NCBI RefSeq assembly: GCF_007829835.1
Contig: NZ_VIWP01000003.1
Coordinates: 372,001 to 436,000, forward strand
Source of the DNA: Neorhizobium alkalisoli
GTDB lineage: Bacteria; Pseudomonadota; Alphaproteobacteria; Rhizobiales; Rhizobiaceae
Length of the DNA: 64,000 nt
Direction of reading: 5' to 3'
Part shown: positions 19,901 to 28,156 of the stretch, piece by piece
Numbering within the stretch: the stretch's first letter is position 1
How the letters are laid out: the number at the start of each line of letters is the position of its first letter
Translations under genes and position numbers: made by a program
The notes under the pieces: model-generated
Seen by the model: only the letters and a program-made list of their open reading frames with translations
Told to the model about the DNA's origin: nothing
Database searches by the model: none

Positions 19901-20442
19901 AAGCCGTCTTCCCCTTCGCCAAATTCCCGGGCGTCGACACGCTGCTCGGCCCGGAAATGCGCTCCACCGGCGAAGTCATCGGCCTCGACACCGATTTCGC
20001 GCTGGCGTTTGCCAAGAGCCAGCTCGGTGCCGGCGTCGAACTGCCGCGCAACGGCACGGTCTTCGTTTCGGTTCGTGACGAGGACAAGACCCGCGTCCTG
20101 CCGGCGATCCGCATCCTGACCGAGATCGGCTTCAAGGTTCTAGCCACCGGCGGCACCGCCCGCTTCCTCGGCGAAAACGGCATTTCGGCCACCAAGATCA
20201 ACAAGGTGCTCGAAGGCCGCCCGCATATCGAAGATGCGATCCGCAACCGTCAGGTCCAGCTCGTCATCAACACGACCGATGGCAACAAGGCGATCTCGGA
20301 TAGCAAGTCCTTGCGCCGCGCGACGCTGATGCAGAAGGTGCCTTACTACACGACCATGGCCGGCGCCGAAGCCGCAGCCATGGCCATCAAGGCGCTCAAG
20401 GCCGGCAATCTCGAAGTCCGCCCGCTGCAGAGCTATTTCTGA
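16957..20442 (+). CDS. carB: Carbamoyl-phosphate synthase large subunit CarB
   Basis: Makes carbamoyl phosphate from bicarbonate, ammonia (from CarA) and two ATP. The 1161-residue protein has two homologous halves, each with a pre-ATP-grasp domain ([17 protein letters not shown] near the N terminus; [17 protein letters not shown] mid-protein) and an ATP-grasp domain ([27 protein letters not shown]). A C-terminal MGS-like domain follows, where allosteric ligands bind ([10 protein letters not shown]). It is longer than the E. coli protein (1073) because of an insertion around residues 150-195 that is usual in alphaproteobacteria. The start at 16957 ([14 protein letters not shown]) is the conserved one. 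A strong terminator follows. Confidence 0.98.
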   Translation: MPKRQDIKSILIIGAGPIVIGQACEFDYSGTQACKALREEGYRVILVNSNPATIMTDPGLADATYVEPITPEVVAKIIAKERPDALLPTMGGQTALNTALSLKRMGVLDRYNVEMIGAKPAAIDMAEDRALFREAMARIGLETPKSMLANATDIKDADRKTHEAERAKLRESLTGDALDKALDELENKWNLGESDRKQRYMAHAMAIGVQALDVIGLPAIIRPSFTLGGTGGGIAYNRSEFFEIVGSGLDASPTTEVLIEESVLGWKEYEMEVIRDTADNCIIICSIENIDPMGVHTGDSITVAPALTLTDKEYQIMRNASIAVLREIGVETGGSNVQFAVNPKDGRLVVIEMNPRVSRSSALASKATGFPIAKVAAKLAVGYTLDELENDITGGATPASFEPSIDYVVTKIPRFAFEKFPGASPILTTAMKSVGEVMAIGRTFAESLQKALRGLETGLTGLDEIEIPGLDDGEDRQNAIRAAIGTPTPDRLRQVAQALRLGMSENEVHEACKIDPWFIAQFKAIVDMEARIREHGLPTDAENLRMLKAMGFSDARLASLTSKRPKEVAELRNALNVRPVFKRIDTCAAEFASPTAYMYSTYETPFVGELRSEAEVSTAKKVVILGGGPNRIGQGIEFDYCCCHAAFALKDAGYEAIMINCNPETVSTDYDTSDRLYFEPLTAEDVIEILRAEQEKGEVVGVIVQFGGQTPLKLAEALEKNGIPILGTAPDMIDLAEDRDRFQKLLMKLDLNQPNNGIAYSVEQARTVAGEIGFPLVVRPSYVLGGRAMQILHSESMLQSYLLDTVPELVPEDIKQRYPNDKTGQINTLLGKNPLLFDSYLSNAIEVDVDCLSDGTDVYVAGIMEHIEEAGIHSGDSACSLPPRTLSAEMIDELERQAKAMAKALNVGGLMNVQFAIKDGTIYVLEVNPRASRTVPFVAKTIGAPIAKIAARVMAGEKLDATFGAYGTKPDPRNLKHIAVKEAVFPFAKFPGVDTLLGPEMRSTGEVIGLDTDFALAFAKSQLGAGVELPRNGTVFVSVRDEDKTRVLPAIRILTEIGFKVLATGGTARFLGENGISATKINKVLEGRPHIEDAIRNRQVQLVINTTDGNKAISDSKSLRRATLMQKVPYYTTMAGAEAAAMAIKALKAGNLEVRPLQSYF

Positions 20443-20451
20443 GCCATACCG

Positions 20452-20490
20452 GAGCCGGTCAGCATCACTGCCGACCGGCTCTCTTTCCTT
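20452..20490 (+). terminator. Intrinsic terminator of carB
   Basis: GAGCCGGTC (20452-20460) pairs with GACCGGCTC (20473-20481), followed by TCTTTCCTT, ten bases after the carB stop. Confidence 0.8.
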
Positions 20491-20514
20491 CCGCAGACCG
20501 AACGGAAGAAGACC

Positions 20515-20973
20515 ATGTCCGACAATCTGAACCGCGCGCTTGTGATCGAAAACGAACGTCTGTTCGCGACCGACCGCGCCACGCTTTTCAGGATGTTTTC
20601 CGAACCGGACCTGCTGGAAAGATGGTGGGGACCGCACGGCTTCACCAACCGCATCGAACAATTCGATTTCAGGAATGGTGGCAGGTGGATGATCGTCATG
20701 ACATCCTCCAGCAATACCGACTTCGAAAACCGCTGGACGTTCGAAGACATCATTCCGGACGAGAAGATCGCCGCCTTCCATCACGGCCCGATCCACGCCT
20801 TTGCCCTGGAGATCAGCTATCGGGAAGTGCCTGACGGCACGCTGATGGCCTGGCAGATGCGCTTTGAGGATACCGAGGACAATCGCAATATCGAAAAGTT
20901 CCTTGCAGCCGCCAACGAGCAGAATTTCGACCGGCTGGAGATTTTGCTGTCCGACATGCAAAAAGACGCCTGA
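20515..20973 (+). CDS. SRPBCC (AHSA1-like) domain protein
   Basis: A 152-residue soluble protein with the START/Bet v1-like SRPBCC fold. The typical pattern is visible: an N-terminal helix and strand with TDRATLFRMFSEPDLLERWWGPHGF, then alternating strands, and a long C-terminal helix (about 120-147). Such proteins bind hydrophobic ligands in a cavity or act in stress responses; the ligand cannot be inferred. It sits between the carB terminator and the DUF2235 gene and appears to be a single gene. Confidence 0.85.
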   Translation: MSDNLNRALVIENERLFATDRATLFRMFSEPDLLERWWGPHGFTNRIEQFDFRNGGRWMIVMTSSSNTDFENRWTFEDIIPDEKIAAFHHGPIHAFALEISYREVPDGTLMAWQMRFEDTEDNRNIEKFLAAANEQNFDRLEILLSDMQKDA

Positions 20974-21120
20974 CGGCCTCGTCCTCCTGAGGTTCGCGAC
21001 GAGGATAAGCGGCGTCCTGCGGTCGATCACCTATCGCGTTTCGGATGCAACACATAGACCATAAGTTGAAATCACCTTGAATGCGCGTTAGCCTTGGCTG
21101 GGGCACATTTGGGGGATTTC

Positions 21121-22311
21121 ATGTCAAAGAATATCGTCATTCTGCTCGACGGAACGTCGAACGAGATTTCGGCGGACCGCACGAATGTGCTTCGGCTTTT
21201 TGGCACGCTCGAACATTCCGATCGCCAGCTGGTTTATTACGATCCCGGCGTCGGGACGTTCGGTGCCGATGAAAACTGGTCCTCTTTTTCGCGTGACGCA
21301 ACCGAAGTCTGGGGGCTCGCGACCGGCTGGGGCCTCGACCACAATGTCAAGGAAGCCTACCGCTTCCTGGTCGAAAATTACGACGCCGGCCCGGTCGAGA
21401 AGGGCGCGCACCCGGATCGAGACCGCATCTATATCTTCGGCTTCAGCCGCGGCGCCTATACCGCCCGTGTTCTGGCCGGCTTCATCCATGCATTCGGGCT
21501 GACGAAGAGCATCTATCTCAACCTGCTGGATTATGCCTACAGGACTTACAAGGGCATTCCTGAGCAACCGCCGGTCACGGCATCGAACACCACATCGCCC
21601 TTTGCCGGCATGCGGCTCTACGAAAAGACGCTCGATAATGACAGGCCACCGATCAAGCTGCTCGGCCTGTTCGACACCGTCGCCTCGATGATCGAAATGG
21701 GGCACGGGCGCATCCAGCTGAAGACGCATCCTTTCACCCACAAGAACCCGAGCGTGGAATGGGTGCGCCAGGCGCTTGCCATCGACGAGCGCCGCACGAT
21801 GTTTCGCCCCGAGCTCTGGACGCCGGATCAGGACTATCGCGGCAATCCCTTCGCGCCGGTCAAGGGCAAGCAGAATTTCAAGGAAGTCTGGTTTTCCGGC
21901 GTCCATGGCGATGTCGGCGGCGGTTATCCCGAATTGGAAAGCCCGCAGGCCAAGATCCCGCTCGACTGGATGATCCGCGAAACGCAGCCGGCGGGCCTGA
22001 TCTATCGCCAGGACATCATCGACAGGATCGTGCTTGGCCTTGATCCGAAACATCCGGAATATGTGAAACCTTCGCCGGTCTATCCGCCGCATGATTCGAT
22101 GAATGCCGCTTGGCGTATCCTCGAGTGGATCCCGCGCCGGACCCCGCTGACGTCCTGGCGAAACGCAGGGGAGCGAGGCCTGTATGTGCCAAGATCCGAT
22201 CCGCGCCTCATTCCGTCCGGCGCCTTGCTTCACAGCTCGGTCAAGACACGGCTCGACAACGGCAACTACGATCCGCCGAACCTGCCGAGCAACCCGCAAT
22301 TCGTCGACTGA
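21121..22311 (+). CDS. DUF2235 alpha/beta hydrolase-like protein
   Basis: A 396-residue protein of the DUF2235 family (T6SS phospholipase effector-like alpha/beta hydrolases). Features seen: the N-terminal strand with LLDGTSNE, a YDPGVGT segment, the nucleophile elbow GFSRGAYTAR (Ser in GxSxG, about residue 107), LFDTVAS, and VWFSGVHGDVGGGYPE, which supplies the likely catalytic His. The start at 21121 has GGGGGA just upstream. No secretion-system or immunity genes are nearby and there is no signal peptide, so a housekeeping lipase-like or cytoplasmic role is as likely as an effector role. Confidence 0.87.
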   Translation: MSKNIVILLDGTSNEISADRTNVLRLFGTLEHSDRQLVYYDPGVGTFGADENWSSFSRDATEVWGLATGWGLDHNVKEAYRFLVENYDAGPVEKGAHPDRDRIYIFGFSRGAYTARVLAGFIHAFGLTKSIYLNLLDYAYRTYKGIPEQPPVTASNTTSPFAGMRLYEKTLDNDRPPIKLLGLFDTVASMIEMGHGRIQLKTHPFTHKNPSVEWVRQALAIDERRTMFRPELWTPDQDYRGNPFAPVKGKQNFKEVWFSGVHGDVGGGYPELESPQAKIPLDWMIRETQPAGLIYRQDIIDRIVLGLDPKHPEYVKPSPVYPPHDSMNAAWRILEWIPRRTPLTSWRNAGERGLYVPRSDPRLIPSGALLHSSVKTRLDNGNYDPPNLPSNPQFVD

Positions 22312-22333
22312 CGCGTTGAATCAATTTCTGAGC

Positions 22334-23788
22334 TCATCTCGATAATCGACTGACAAGACTCACCTCCTCGCGGAATCGCGCGAGCTCATCTGCCTTGCGC
22401 CCTTCATCCGGTATCCGAAGCAAGAACGACGGATGCACCGTAACGAACAGCGTCCGTTCTTCGTCCATCGCGATCGGTCGGCCGCGCACATCCTCCAGCC
22501 GGTCCTTACGGTCGGTCAGCGCGTAAAGCGCCGTCGCGCCCATCGCGACTACCAACTTTGGCTTCACCAGTTCCAGCTCGCGGGCGAGCCACCAACGGCA
22601 TTGCTGCACCTCGCCCATGTTCGGCTTCTGGTGAATGCGTCTCTTGCCGCGCGGCTCGTATTTGAAATGCTTGACCGCGTTCGTGATATAGAGTGAGCGC
22701 CGGTCGATGCCGGCCGCGCCGATGACCTCGTTGAAAAGCTTTCCGGCCGGGCCGACAAACGGCCTTCCGGCAAGATCTTCCTGATCACCCGGCTGTTCGC
22801 CGACAAACATGGTCGCGGCATCTGCCGGCCCTTCGCCAAAAACCGTCTGCGTCGCGTTGCAATGGATCGGGCAGCGTGTGCAATGCCGCGCCTCCTCTTT
22901 GAGAGCTGCAATCGTCCCCGCAATGGGCATATCCGGCTGCGGTACGCGTGCCGCGGCCTCCTGAATACGGTGATGGAAAAGTTTGGGTTCGCTCGCCTGT
23001 CTTCGCGCCATATCCAGAACGCTTGCCTCGGCATTGGCGATCAGGGACGGGATGAGCTCGGCCTCTGGAAGGTTTTTCCAGTATTTCTTCGGCATCTCCG
23101 TCATCATCATCTTCACCTTCAGCCGCGCCGGGTTGAAGATGTTGGCGTAATAGGTTTGCCAGAGCTGATCCGTCTCGTCCGTCAGGTCCGGTTTTTCCGC
23201 CGGTTCGTCCGTGGTCCGCAGCAGATCGCCATCCCATGACGCGGAACCATTCGGTGTGAGGATCAGCCAGTCCATGTCGGTAAACCGGCGCTGGAAGAAA
23301 GGCGCGACCCGCGCCACGATGAAATGATCCGGCTCGAACCATGCGAGAAACCGCCGCCGGCCCGCAAAACCTTGTCGCTGCGGCATTTCCTTGAAACGCA
23401 CGAAGGCCGTCATCTTGTGATAATCGCGCCCGACCGATTTTGACATCCGTCGCGCTGCGGCCACATCCGGATCGGTTGTCATCTCAATCAGATGCCGCTC
23501 GGCCTTCAGCCGAAACAGCATCCGGTAAAGAAGGCCGAAGCGGGCCGGATCGGAATGGCAGATGACCGCCTCTGCAAGCTTCAGAAAACCGGCACTTACC
23601 GTGGTAGGACGGCCCTGCGGATCAGCCGGTGGCAGCCGGTTTTCCCCGGTTCCGAACAGCCCATCCGCATCTGCCGCACTCGACCAGTCTATCCTTTCCG
23701 GCACGATCCCGGCTGAGAGAAAAGCACGTGCCGCATCACGCCACTCGCCAAAATCGCCCCTACCCTTGAGAAAATGACGCCAGATCAT
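22334..23788 (-). CDS. DUF4130 - UdgX fusion: uracil-DNA glycosylase of the UdgX type
   Basis: A 484-residue two-domain protein. Residues 1-230 match DUF4130 (the putative DNA-metabolism domain that accompanies a radical SAM partner). The C-terminal part (about 285-484) is a family 4-like uracil-DNA glycosylase of the UdgX class. It has cysteines for a 4Fe-4S cluster (CTRCPIHC plus a later Cys in VQQCRWW), the motif GEQPGDQED, and the R-loop KRRIH whose His in characterised UdgX bonds covalently to the abasic sugar. The HPSFLLR motif closes the active site. The ATG overlaps the stop of the radical SAM gene by four bases, so the two are translated together. Confidence 0.93.
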   Translation of the reverse strand: MIWRHFLKGRGDFGEWRDAARAFLSAGIVPERIDWSSAADADGLFGTGENRLPPADPQGRPTTVSAGFLKLAEAVICHSDPARFGLLYRMLFRLKAERHLIEMTTDPDVAAARRMSKSVGRDYHKMTAFVRFKEMPQRQGFAGRRRFLAWFEPDHFIVARVAPFFQRRFTDMDWLILTPNGSASWDGDLLRTTDEPAEKPDLTDETDQLWQTYYANIFNPARLKVKMMMTEMPKKYWKNLPEAELIPSLIANAEASVLDMARRQASEPKLFHHRIQEAAARVPQPDMPIAGTIAALKEEARHCTRCPIHCNATQTVFGEGPADAATMFVGEQPGDQEDLAGRPFVGPAGKLFNEVIGAAGIDRRSLYITNAVKHFKYEPRGKRRIHQKPNMGEVQQCRWWLARELELVKPKLVVAMGATALYALTDRKDRLEDVRGRPIAMDEERTLFVTVHPSFLLRIPDEGRKADELARFREEVSLVSRLSR

Positions 23789-25017
23789 AACAGCGACAGC
23801 TGTTCAGGTTTTGGCTCGAACATGGCGCGCAGGTCCGAACGATCCGCCAGCCGGCCCGGCGTCCAGCCTTCGGCCGTAACAAAGGGCTGGACCTTGCGCA
23901 GCGAAACTCCCAGCCGCTTCAGATCGTCCAGCCGCAGACGCCGGAAGCGGCGGGCGGACAAAATGCCCTTCACCGTCTTGGTGCCGAAACCCGGCACGCG
24001 CAGCAGACGCTCCTTGTCCGCCCCGTTCACATCGACCGGAAACTGGTCGCGATGCCCAAGAGCCCAGGCGAGTTTTGGATCGAGATCGAGATCCAGCATC
24101 CCATCCGTCCGGCTTGCGGTAATCTCGCCGATCGAAAACCCGTAGAAACGATAGAGCCAGTCCGCCTGATAGAGCCGGTGCTCACGGATCAGCGGCGGCT
24201 TGATCAGCGGCAGGTTTTTCGACGAATCCGGGATCGGGCTGAAGGCCGAATAATAGACGCGCTTCAGGCCATAGCTGCCGTAAAGCCGGGAGCTAGTGCC
24301 TAAAATGGTCGCGTCGCTTGCTCCATCGGCACCAACGATCATCTGCGTACTCTGCCCGGCCGGCGCGAATTTCTTGCGCCGCTTGCTCTGCAAGGTCGGC
24401 TCGGCCATTTCTTCGATCTTCAGCCGCAGCTCGCCCATCGAGCGGCGAATATTGTCCGGCCGCTTTTCCGGCGCGAATTTCCCGATCCCGGCATCGGTCG
24501 GCAGTTCGATATTGATCGATAGACGATCCGCATAAAGCCCCGCCTCCTCGATCAGCGCCGCGGACGCCTCCGGAATGGTCTTCAGGTGAATATAACCGCG
24601 AAAGTTATGGATGGTCCGGAGGTCACGGGCAATCCGCACCATTTCTTCCATCGTCTGGTCCGATGAACGGATGATGCCGGATGACAGAAACAGGCCTTCG
24701 ATATAATTGCGCCGGTAAAATTCCAGCGTCAGCCAGACCACCTCGTCCGGCGAAAACCGCGCGCGCTCGACATTGCTGGACGACCGATTGATGCAATAAG
24801 CGCAGTCGTAAATGCAGAAATTGGTCAGCAGGATTTTCAGGAGCGAAATGCAGCGCCCGTCCGGCGCATAGGCATGGCAGATGCCGGAGCCTTCCGTCGA
24901 TCCGAGCCCGCCCGAACCAAGCGAATCGCGTTTCGAAGTCCCGCTCGAGGCGCAGGATGCATCATATTTGGCGGCATCCGACAGGATCGCCAGACGTTCT
25001 TTCAGCGACTTCTTCAT
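23785..25017 (-). CDS. Putative DNA modification/repair radical SAM protein
   Basis: A 410-residue radical S-adenosylmethionine enzyme of the family always found with UdgX-type glycosylases. The cluster motif CIYDCAYC (C68, C72, C75) binds the 4Fe-4S cluster that cleaves SAM. The C terminus (about 325-390) has helix-hairpin-helix motifs (RVPGFGTKTVKGIL) of the DNA-binding kind. The reaction is unknown; a role on damaged or modified DNA is inferred from the HhH and the partner. I use the ATG at 25017 (MKKSLKERLAIL), since an upstream TTG start at 25047 would place the LexA box inside the coding region. It is the first gene of the pair. Confidence 0.92.
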   Translation of the reverse strand: MKKSLKERLAILSDAAKYDASCASSGTSKRDSLGSGGLGSTEGSGICHAYAPDGRCISLLKILLTNFCIYDCAYCINRSSSNVERARFSPDEVVWLTLEFYRRNYIEGLFLSSGIIRSSDQTMEEMVRIARDLRTIHNFRGYIHLKTIPEASAALIEEAGLYADRLSINIELPTDAGIGKFAPEKRPDNIRRSMGELRLKIEEMAEPTLQSKRRKKFAPAGQSTQMIVGADGASDATILGTSSRLYGSYGLKRVYYSAFSPIPDSSKNLPLIKPPLIREHRLYQADWLYRFYGFSIGEITASRTDGMLDLDLDPKLAWALGHRDQFPVDVNGADKERLLRVPGFGTKTVKGILSARRFRRLRLDDLKRLGVSLRKVQPFVTAEGWTPGRLADRSDLRAMFEPKPEQLSLL

Positions 25018-25023
25018 TAGTTT

Positions 25024-25038
25024 GTTCACTATACGTTC
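25024..25038. promoter_or_regulatory. LexA (SOS) box of the radical SAM-UdgX operon
   Basis: GTTC-N7-GTTC at 25024-25038 is a perfect alphaproteobacterial LexA operator. It overlaps a minus-strand -10-like TATAGT (25028-25033), with TTGACT (25049-25054) as -35. The spacing of 15 is short. The box ends only seven bases before the ATG, so the transcript would be nearly leaderless. SOS induction is expected from this placement. Confidence 0.75.
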
Positions 25039-25061
25039 CGTCGCCAAAAGTCAATGCCGGC

Positions 25062-25104
25062 AACAAAAAACCTCGGCACTTCACCCGAAGGGAAAATGCC
25101 GAGG
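25062..25104 (-). terminator. Intrinsic terminator of the esterase-like gene
   Basis: CCTCGGCA (25071-25078) pairs with TGCCGAGG (25097-25104). On the minus strand it is followed by TTTTTTGTTG. It insulates the SOS promoter of the next operon from upstream transcription. Confidence 0.85.
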
Positions 25105-25151
25105 CCGAAATTTCAACGGCGCAGCAATGAGCTTTTCAGCCGGTCATTCGA

Positions 25152-26240
25152 TCAGTGCAGAGCCGGAATATCCACCGTGAACAGCGTGAATTTCGAAGCC
25201 TGATCCGGGCTGAAGTTGTTGTCCGAGGCGAGCAGCATCGTCTGCTTACCGTCCAGCATCGGCCCGAAGGCGATCGATTCGATATTGTCGATCTTCAGGC
25301 CGTTATCACCGTCCTTGAGCGAGAACCACGGCGTCTTCGCCATCGGTTTAATCTCCGCGGCGGAAACCTTCTCCATGCCGCTGACATCGGTCGCCCCGGT
25401 GGCATCGGCGATGTAGAAGCGGATGTTGAACCCGTGCCCATCGGTGAAATTGCGCTCCACGACGATCAGGCGGCCATCCTTCATCGCATGAACGGCGGAA
25501 ACGCCATTATCCGCCCAGCCATCCGCCTTTTCCGGCGCGACCGGGATCTTATCCGTCAGGTAGATATATTGCGCCTTCGGCGCCAATGTCTGCGTGTCGA
25601 GCAGCATCAGGCGCGAGGCGCTTTCCTGGGCAATCGTCGCCTTGCCGCCATCCTGAGCGAGGCCGTTTTCGTTCATCGCATAAAGCGTCGCGCCATCGGC
25701 GCTGAGATCGAGACCTTCGAAACCGAGGTTTGTCAGCACGCCCTTGCTGCCATCGGCATTGGGAATATAGGCATCCGGCAGGGTGATGGATTTGGCATTC
25801 GTGCCGTCCTGATCGGCGACGTAGAGCATCGGCACGTTCTTCTCATTCCGCTCCGAAGACCAGAAGATGCGCTTGTTGGCGCCGTCCAGCGCGATGCCTT
25901 CCGGATCTGCACCCTTCAGCGGAAAATGCGCGCCGCCGGGGGCCAACAGTTCCTGCATGCCAAGAATATCGAGCGTGGCGATCTTGCCCTTATCCGCCTT
26001 CACTGCAATCCGGTAGAATCGCACAGGGCCGTTTTCCGCGCGGTCGTCGGCGATGGCGAGGTAGTTGCCGGCAGCGGCATCATAGGAAAGATCCGAAATC
26101 CCGCCGAAGCGGACGCCGTTCATGGAAAATGCGGTCGGCAAGGTCACTTCGTCGACGAAGGTCGGTGCCTTGAATTCCTGTGCCAGCACAGAAACGGAAG
26201 AGGAAAGAAACAGGGAGAGAATGACGAGCGGCAGACGCAT
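25152..26240 (-). CDS. Exported esterase-like activity of phytase family protein
   Basis: A 362-residue periplasmic or secreted protein. It starts with a signal peptide (MRLPLVILSLFLSSSVSVLA, cleavage near AQE) and continues as a beta-propeller-like domain of the esterase-like phytase family. Segments seen include GGISDLSYD, ADPEGIALD, NLGFEGLDLSADG, and IDNIESIAFGPMLDGKQTMLLASDNNF near the end. The family is linked to phosphoester hydrolysis, but activity is rarely proven and catalytic residues are not assignable by eye. It stands alone with its own terminator and diverges from greA. Confidence 0.87.
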   Translation of the reverse strand: MRLPLVILSLFLSSSVSVLAQEFKAPTFVDEVTLPTAFSMNGVRFGGISDLSYDAAAGNYLAIADDRAENGPVRFYRIAVKADKGKIATLDILGMQELLAPGGAHFPLKGADPEGIALDGANKRIFWSSERNEKNVPMLYVADQDGTNAKSITLPDAYIPNADGSKGVLTNLGFEGLDLSADGATLYAMNENGLAQDGGKATIAQESASRLMLLDTQTLAPKAQYIYLTDKIPVAPEKADGWADNGVSAVHAMKDGRLIVVERNFTDGHGFNIRFYIADATGATDVSGMEKVSAAEIKPMAKTPWFSLKDGDNGLKIDNIESIAFGPMLDGKQTMLLASDNNFSPDQASKFTLFTVDIPALH

Positions 26241-26581
26241 GGCTGGGTTCCTCGCTTGGGTTGCTCAAGCGGGACGTAACGAGGCCGAATGACAGCGTCA
26301 TGAAGGGCGCATGCCCTGCCAGCAAGGACGGATTTTCGCGATGTATCCGGCTACCTCCGATCGCCCGTCAATTGTCGCGGATTGACAAAATGGCGCACAT
26401 GGATTCAACATGATGCCCATCGGGGATATTACGGGATTTTCGATTTTCTTGGCTTTGGCCGTCGAAAATCTGTTATGGTCACCTAAATTTGGATTTTACG
26501 ATGGTTCCGAAGTTTTCACTCCGGGACCTGTTTCTTTTTGTGTCCGCGGCATCCGCGGGCATGAGCTTGAAGGACAAGAAA
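26241..26581. other. Divergent intergenic region before greA
   Basis: It holds the promoters of the esterase-like gene and of greA. For greA, TTGGCT (26449-26454) and TTATGG (26473-26478) are 18 bases apart, a fair but imperfect match. The inverted repeat GTCAAT/ATTGAC (26367-26372, 26381-26386) is nearer the esterase-like gene. No further gene is supported. Confidence 0.35.
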
Positions 26582-27058
26582 ATGGTTGAAAAGGTACCGA
26601 TGACGCAGAACGGCTTCGTCAAGCTGCAGGAAGAACTGCGCTGGCGCCAGCAGGAGGAGCGTCCCCGCATCATCGAGGCGATCGCCGAAGCGCGCGCCCA
26701 TGGTGACCTGTCGGAAAACGCCGAATATCATGCTGCCAAGGAAGCCCAGAGCCACAATGAAGGCCGCGTCACCGAATTGGAAGACCTGACGGCCCGCGCC
26801 GAGGTCATCGACCTGTCAAAGATGTCCGGCTCCAAGATCAAGTTCGGCGCCACCGTAAAGCTCGTCGACGAAGATACGGACGAGGAAAAGGTTTATCAGA
26901 TCGTCGGCGACCAGGAAGCCGATGTGAAGGCCGGCCGCATCTCCATCTCATCGCCGATCGCGCGTGCGATGATCGGCAAGGAAAAGGGCGATTCGATCGA
27001 AGTCGTCGCTCCCGGCGGCTCCAAGGCCTACGAGATCCTCGCCGTCACCTGGGGCTGA
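26582..27058 (+). CDS. greA: Transcription elongation factor GreA
   Basis: Rescues backtracked RNA polymerase by stimulating cleavage of the 3' end of the transcript. The 158-residue length is standard. The N-terminal antiparallel coiled coil (about 1-77) carries the acidic tip DLSENAEY that reaches the polymerase active site. The C-terminal FKBP-like domain (about 84-158) ends [13 protein letters not shown]. The start at 26582 has AAGGA seven bases upstream; the frame is open further upstream without support. The LPS glycosyltransferase gene follows after six bases, the greA-lpsB order known from Sinorhizobium, and the two are probably cotranscribed. Confidence 0.97.
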   Translation: MVEKVPMTQNGFVKLQEELRWRQQEERPRIIEAIAEARAHGDLSENAEYHAAKEAQSHNEGRVTELEDLTARAEVIDLSKMSGSKIKFGATVKLVDEDTDEEKVYQIVGDQEADVKAGRISISSPIARAMIGKEKGDSIEVVAPGGSKAYEILAVTWG

Positions 27059-27064
27059 TCGCCC

Positions 27065-28141
27065 GTGGTCGAAAAGGCCGAAGTCGATATCCGTGACGCC
27101 GAGATCATAGCGCCGAATTTCAAGAAACGGCTCTCCGGCGTCACCTCGACGATCATCCAGCTAGTCCCCGTCCAGCGCGCCCGCGGCCAGAAGGTCGCGG
27201 CGCTCGGACCGGGTTTGCCGGAAACACTACCGCATATCCGCTTTCGCGATCTTTTCGCGCTCTGGTCCCCTCCCCGTGGCCGGCGCCGCCGGGTCTGGCA
27301 TGCACGCCGCAATCTGGAAATGCTGCCCGCCATTCTGATGCGCGACGTGCTGCGCATGCCGATCAAGATCGCCTTCACCTCCGCCTCCCAGCGCCGCCAT
27401 ACGGGCTGGACGAAATGGCTGATCTCGAAGATGGACGCGGTAATCGCCACCAGCGGCAAGACCTCCGCTTATCTGACCGTGCCGAACACCGTCATCCTGC
27501 ACGGCATAGACACCGCCCGTTTCTGCCCGGCCGAAAACAAGACAGAAGCGAAAGCGGCTCTCGGTCTCGATCCTCACCAGAAATACGCCGGCTGTTTCGG
27601 CCGTGTGCGCCATCAGAAGGGCACGGATCTTTTCGTCGACACGATGATCCGGCTCCTTCCCGACCGACCGGGCTGGTCCGCCATCGTCGCCGGCCGCGCC
27701 ACCGGTCCGCATGTCGAATTCGAAAATGGGTTGAAGGCCAAGGTCGAGGCGGCAGGTCTTGCCGACCGCATTATTTTCGTCGGCGAGCACACGAATATCC
27801 AGGACTGGTACAAGCCAGTCGATCTCTTCGTCGCGCCGCAGCGCTGGGAAGGGTTTGGCTTGACCCCGCTCGAAGCCATGGCAACGGGCGTTCCGGTCGT
27901 CGCCACCGATGTCGGCGCCTTTTCCGAACTTCTCGTCACCGGCGAAAACGAAACCGGGATCATCATCAAGCCCGACACGCTCGACGACATGGTTTTCGCC
28001 AGCGCGGCCCTGATGGACGATGATACCCGCCGTGACGCAGCGTCGAGAAACGCGCTCCGGCACGCGCAGTCGAATTTCTCCATCCTCAACGAGGTGGAAG
28101 CGCTCGGAAAAGTCTACGAAGACCTGCTGTCACGTCCGTGA
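27065..28141 (+). CDS. lpsB: LPS core mannosyltransferase LpsB/LpcC, GT4 family
   Basis: A 358-residue GT-B glycosyltransferase that adds mannose to the lipopolysaccharide inner core in rhizobia. The N-terminal segment IIAPNFKKRLSGVTSTI is typical of rhizobial LpsB/LpcC. The C-terminal GT4 domain has CFGRVRHQKGTDLF and the nucleotide-sugar motif RWEGFGLTPLEAMATGVPVV (the E-x7-E type). Start is GTG at 27065, six bases after greA, with weak SD; no other start fits the conserved N terminus. In S. meliloti the homologue is required for full LPS core and effective symbiosis. It converges on lpsE 15 bases away. Confidence 0.9.
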   Translation: MVEKAEVDIRDAEIIAPNFKKRLSGVTSTIIQLVPVQRARGQKVAALGPGLPETLPHIRFRDLFALWSPPRGRRRRVWHARRNLEMLPAILMRDVLRMPIKIAFTSASQRRHTGWTKWLISKMDAVIATSGKTSAYLTVPNTVILHGIDTARFCPAENKTEAKAALGLDPHQKYAGCFGRVRHQKGTDLFVDTMIRLLPDRPGWSAIVAGRATGPHVEFENGLKAKVEAAGLADRIIFVGEHTNIQDWYKPVDLFVAPQRWEGFGLTPLEAMATGVPVVATDVGAFSELLVTGENETGIIIKPDTLDDMVFASAALMDDDTRRDAASRNALRHAQSNFSILNEVEALGKVYEDLLSRP

Positions 28142-28156
28142 CCGGCGAGCATACGC

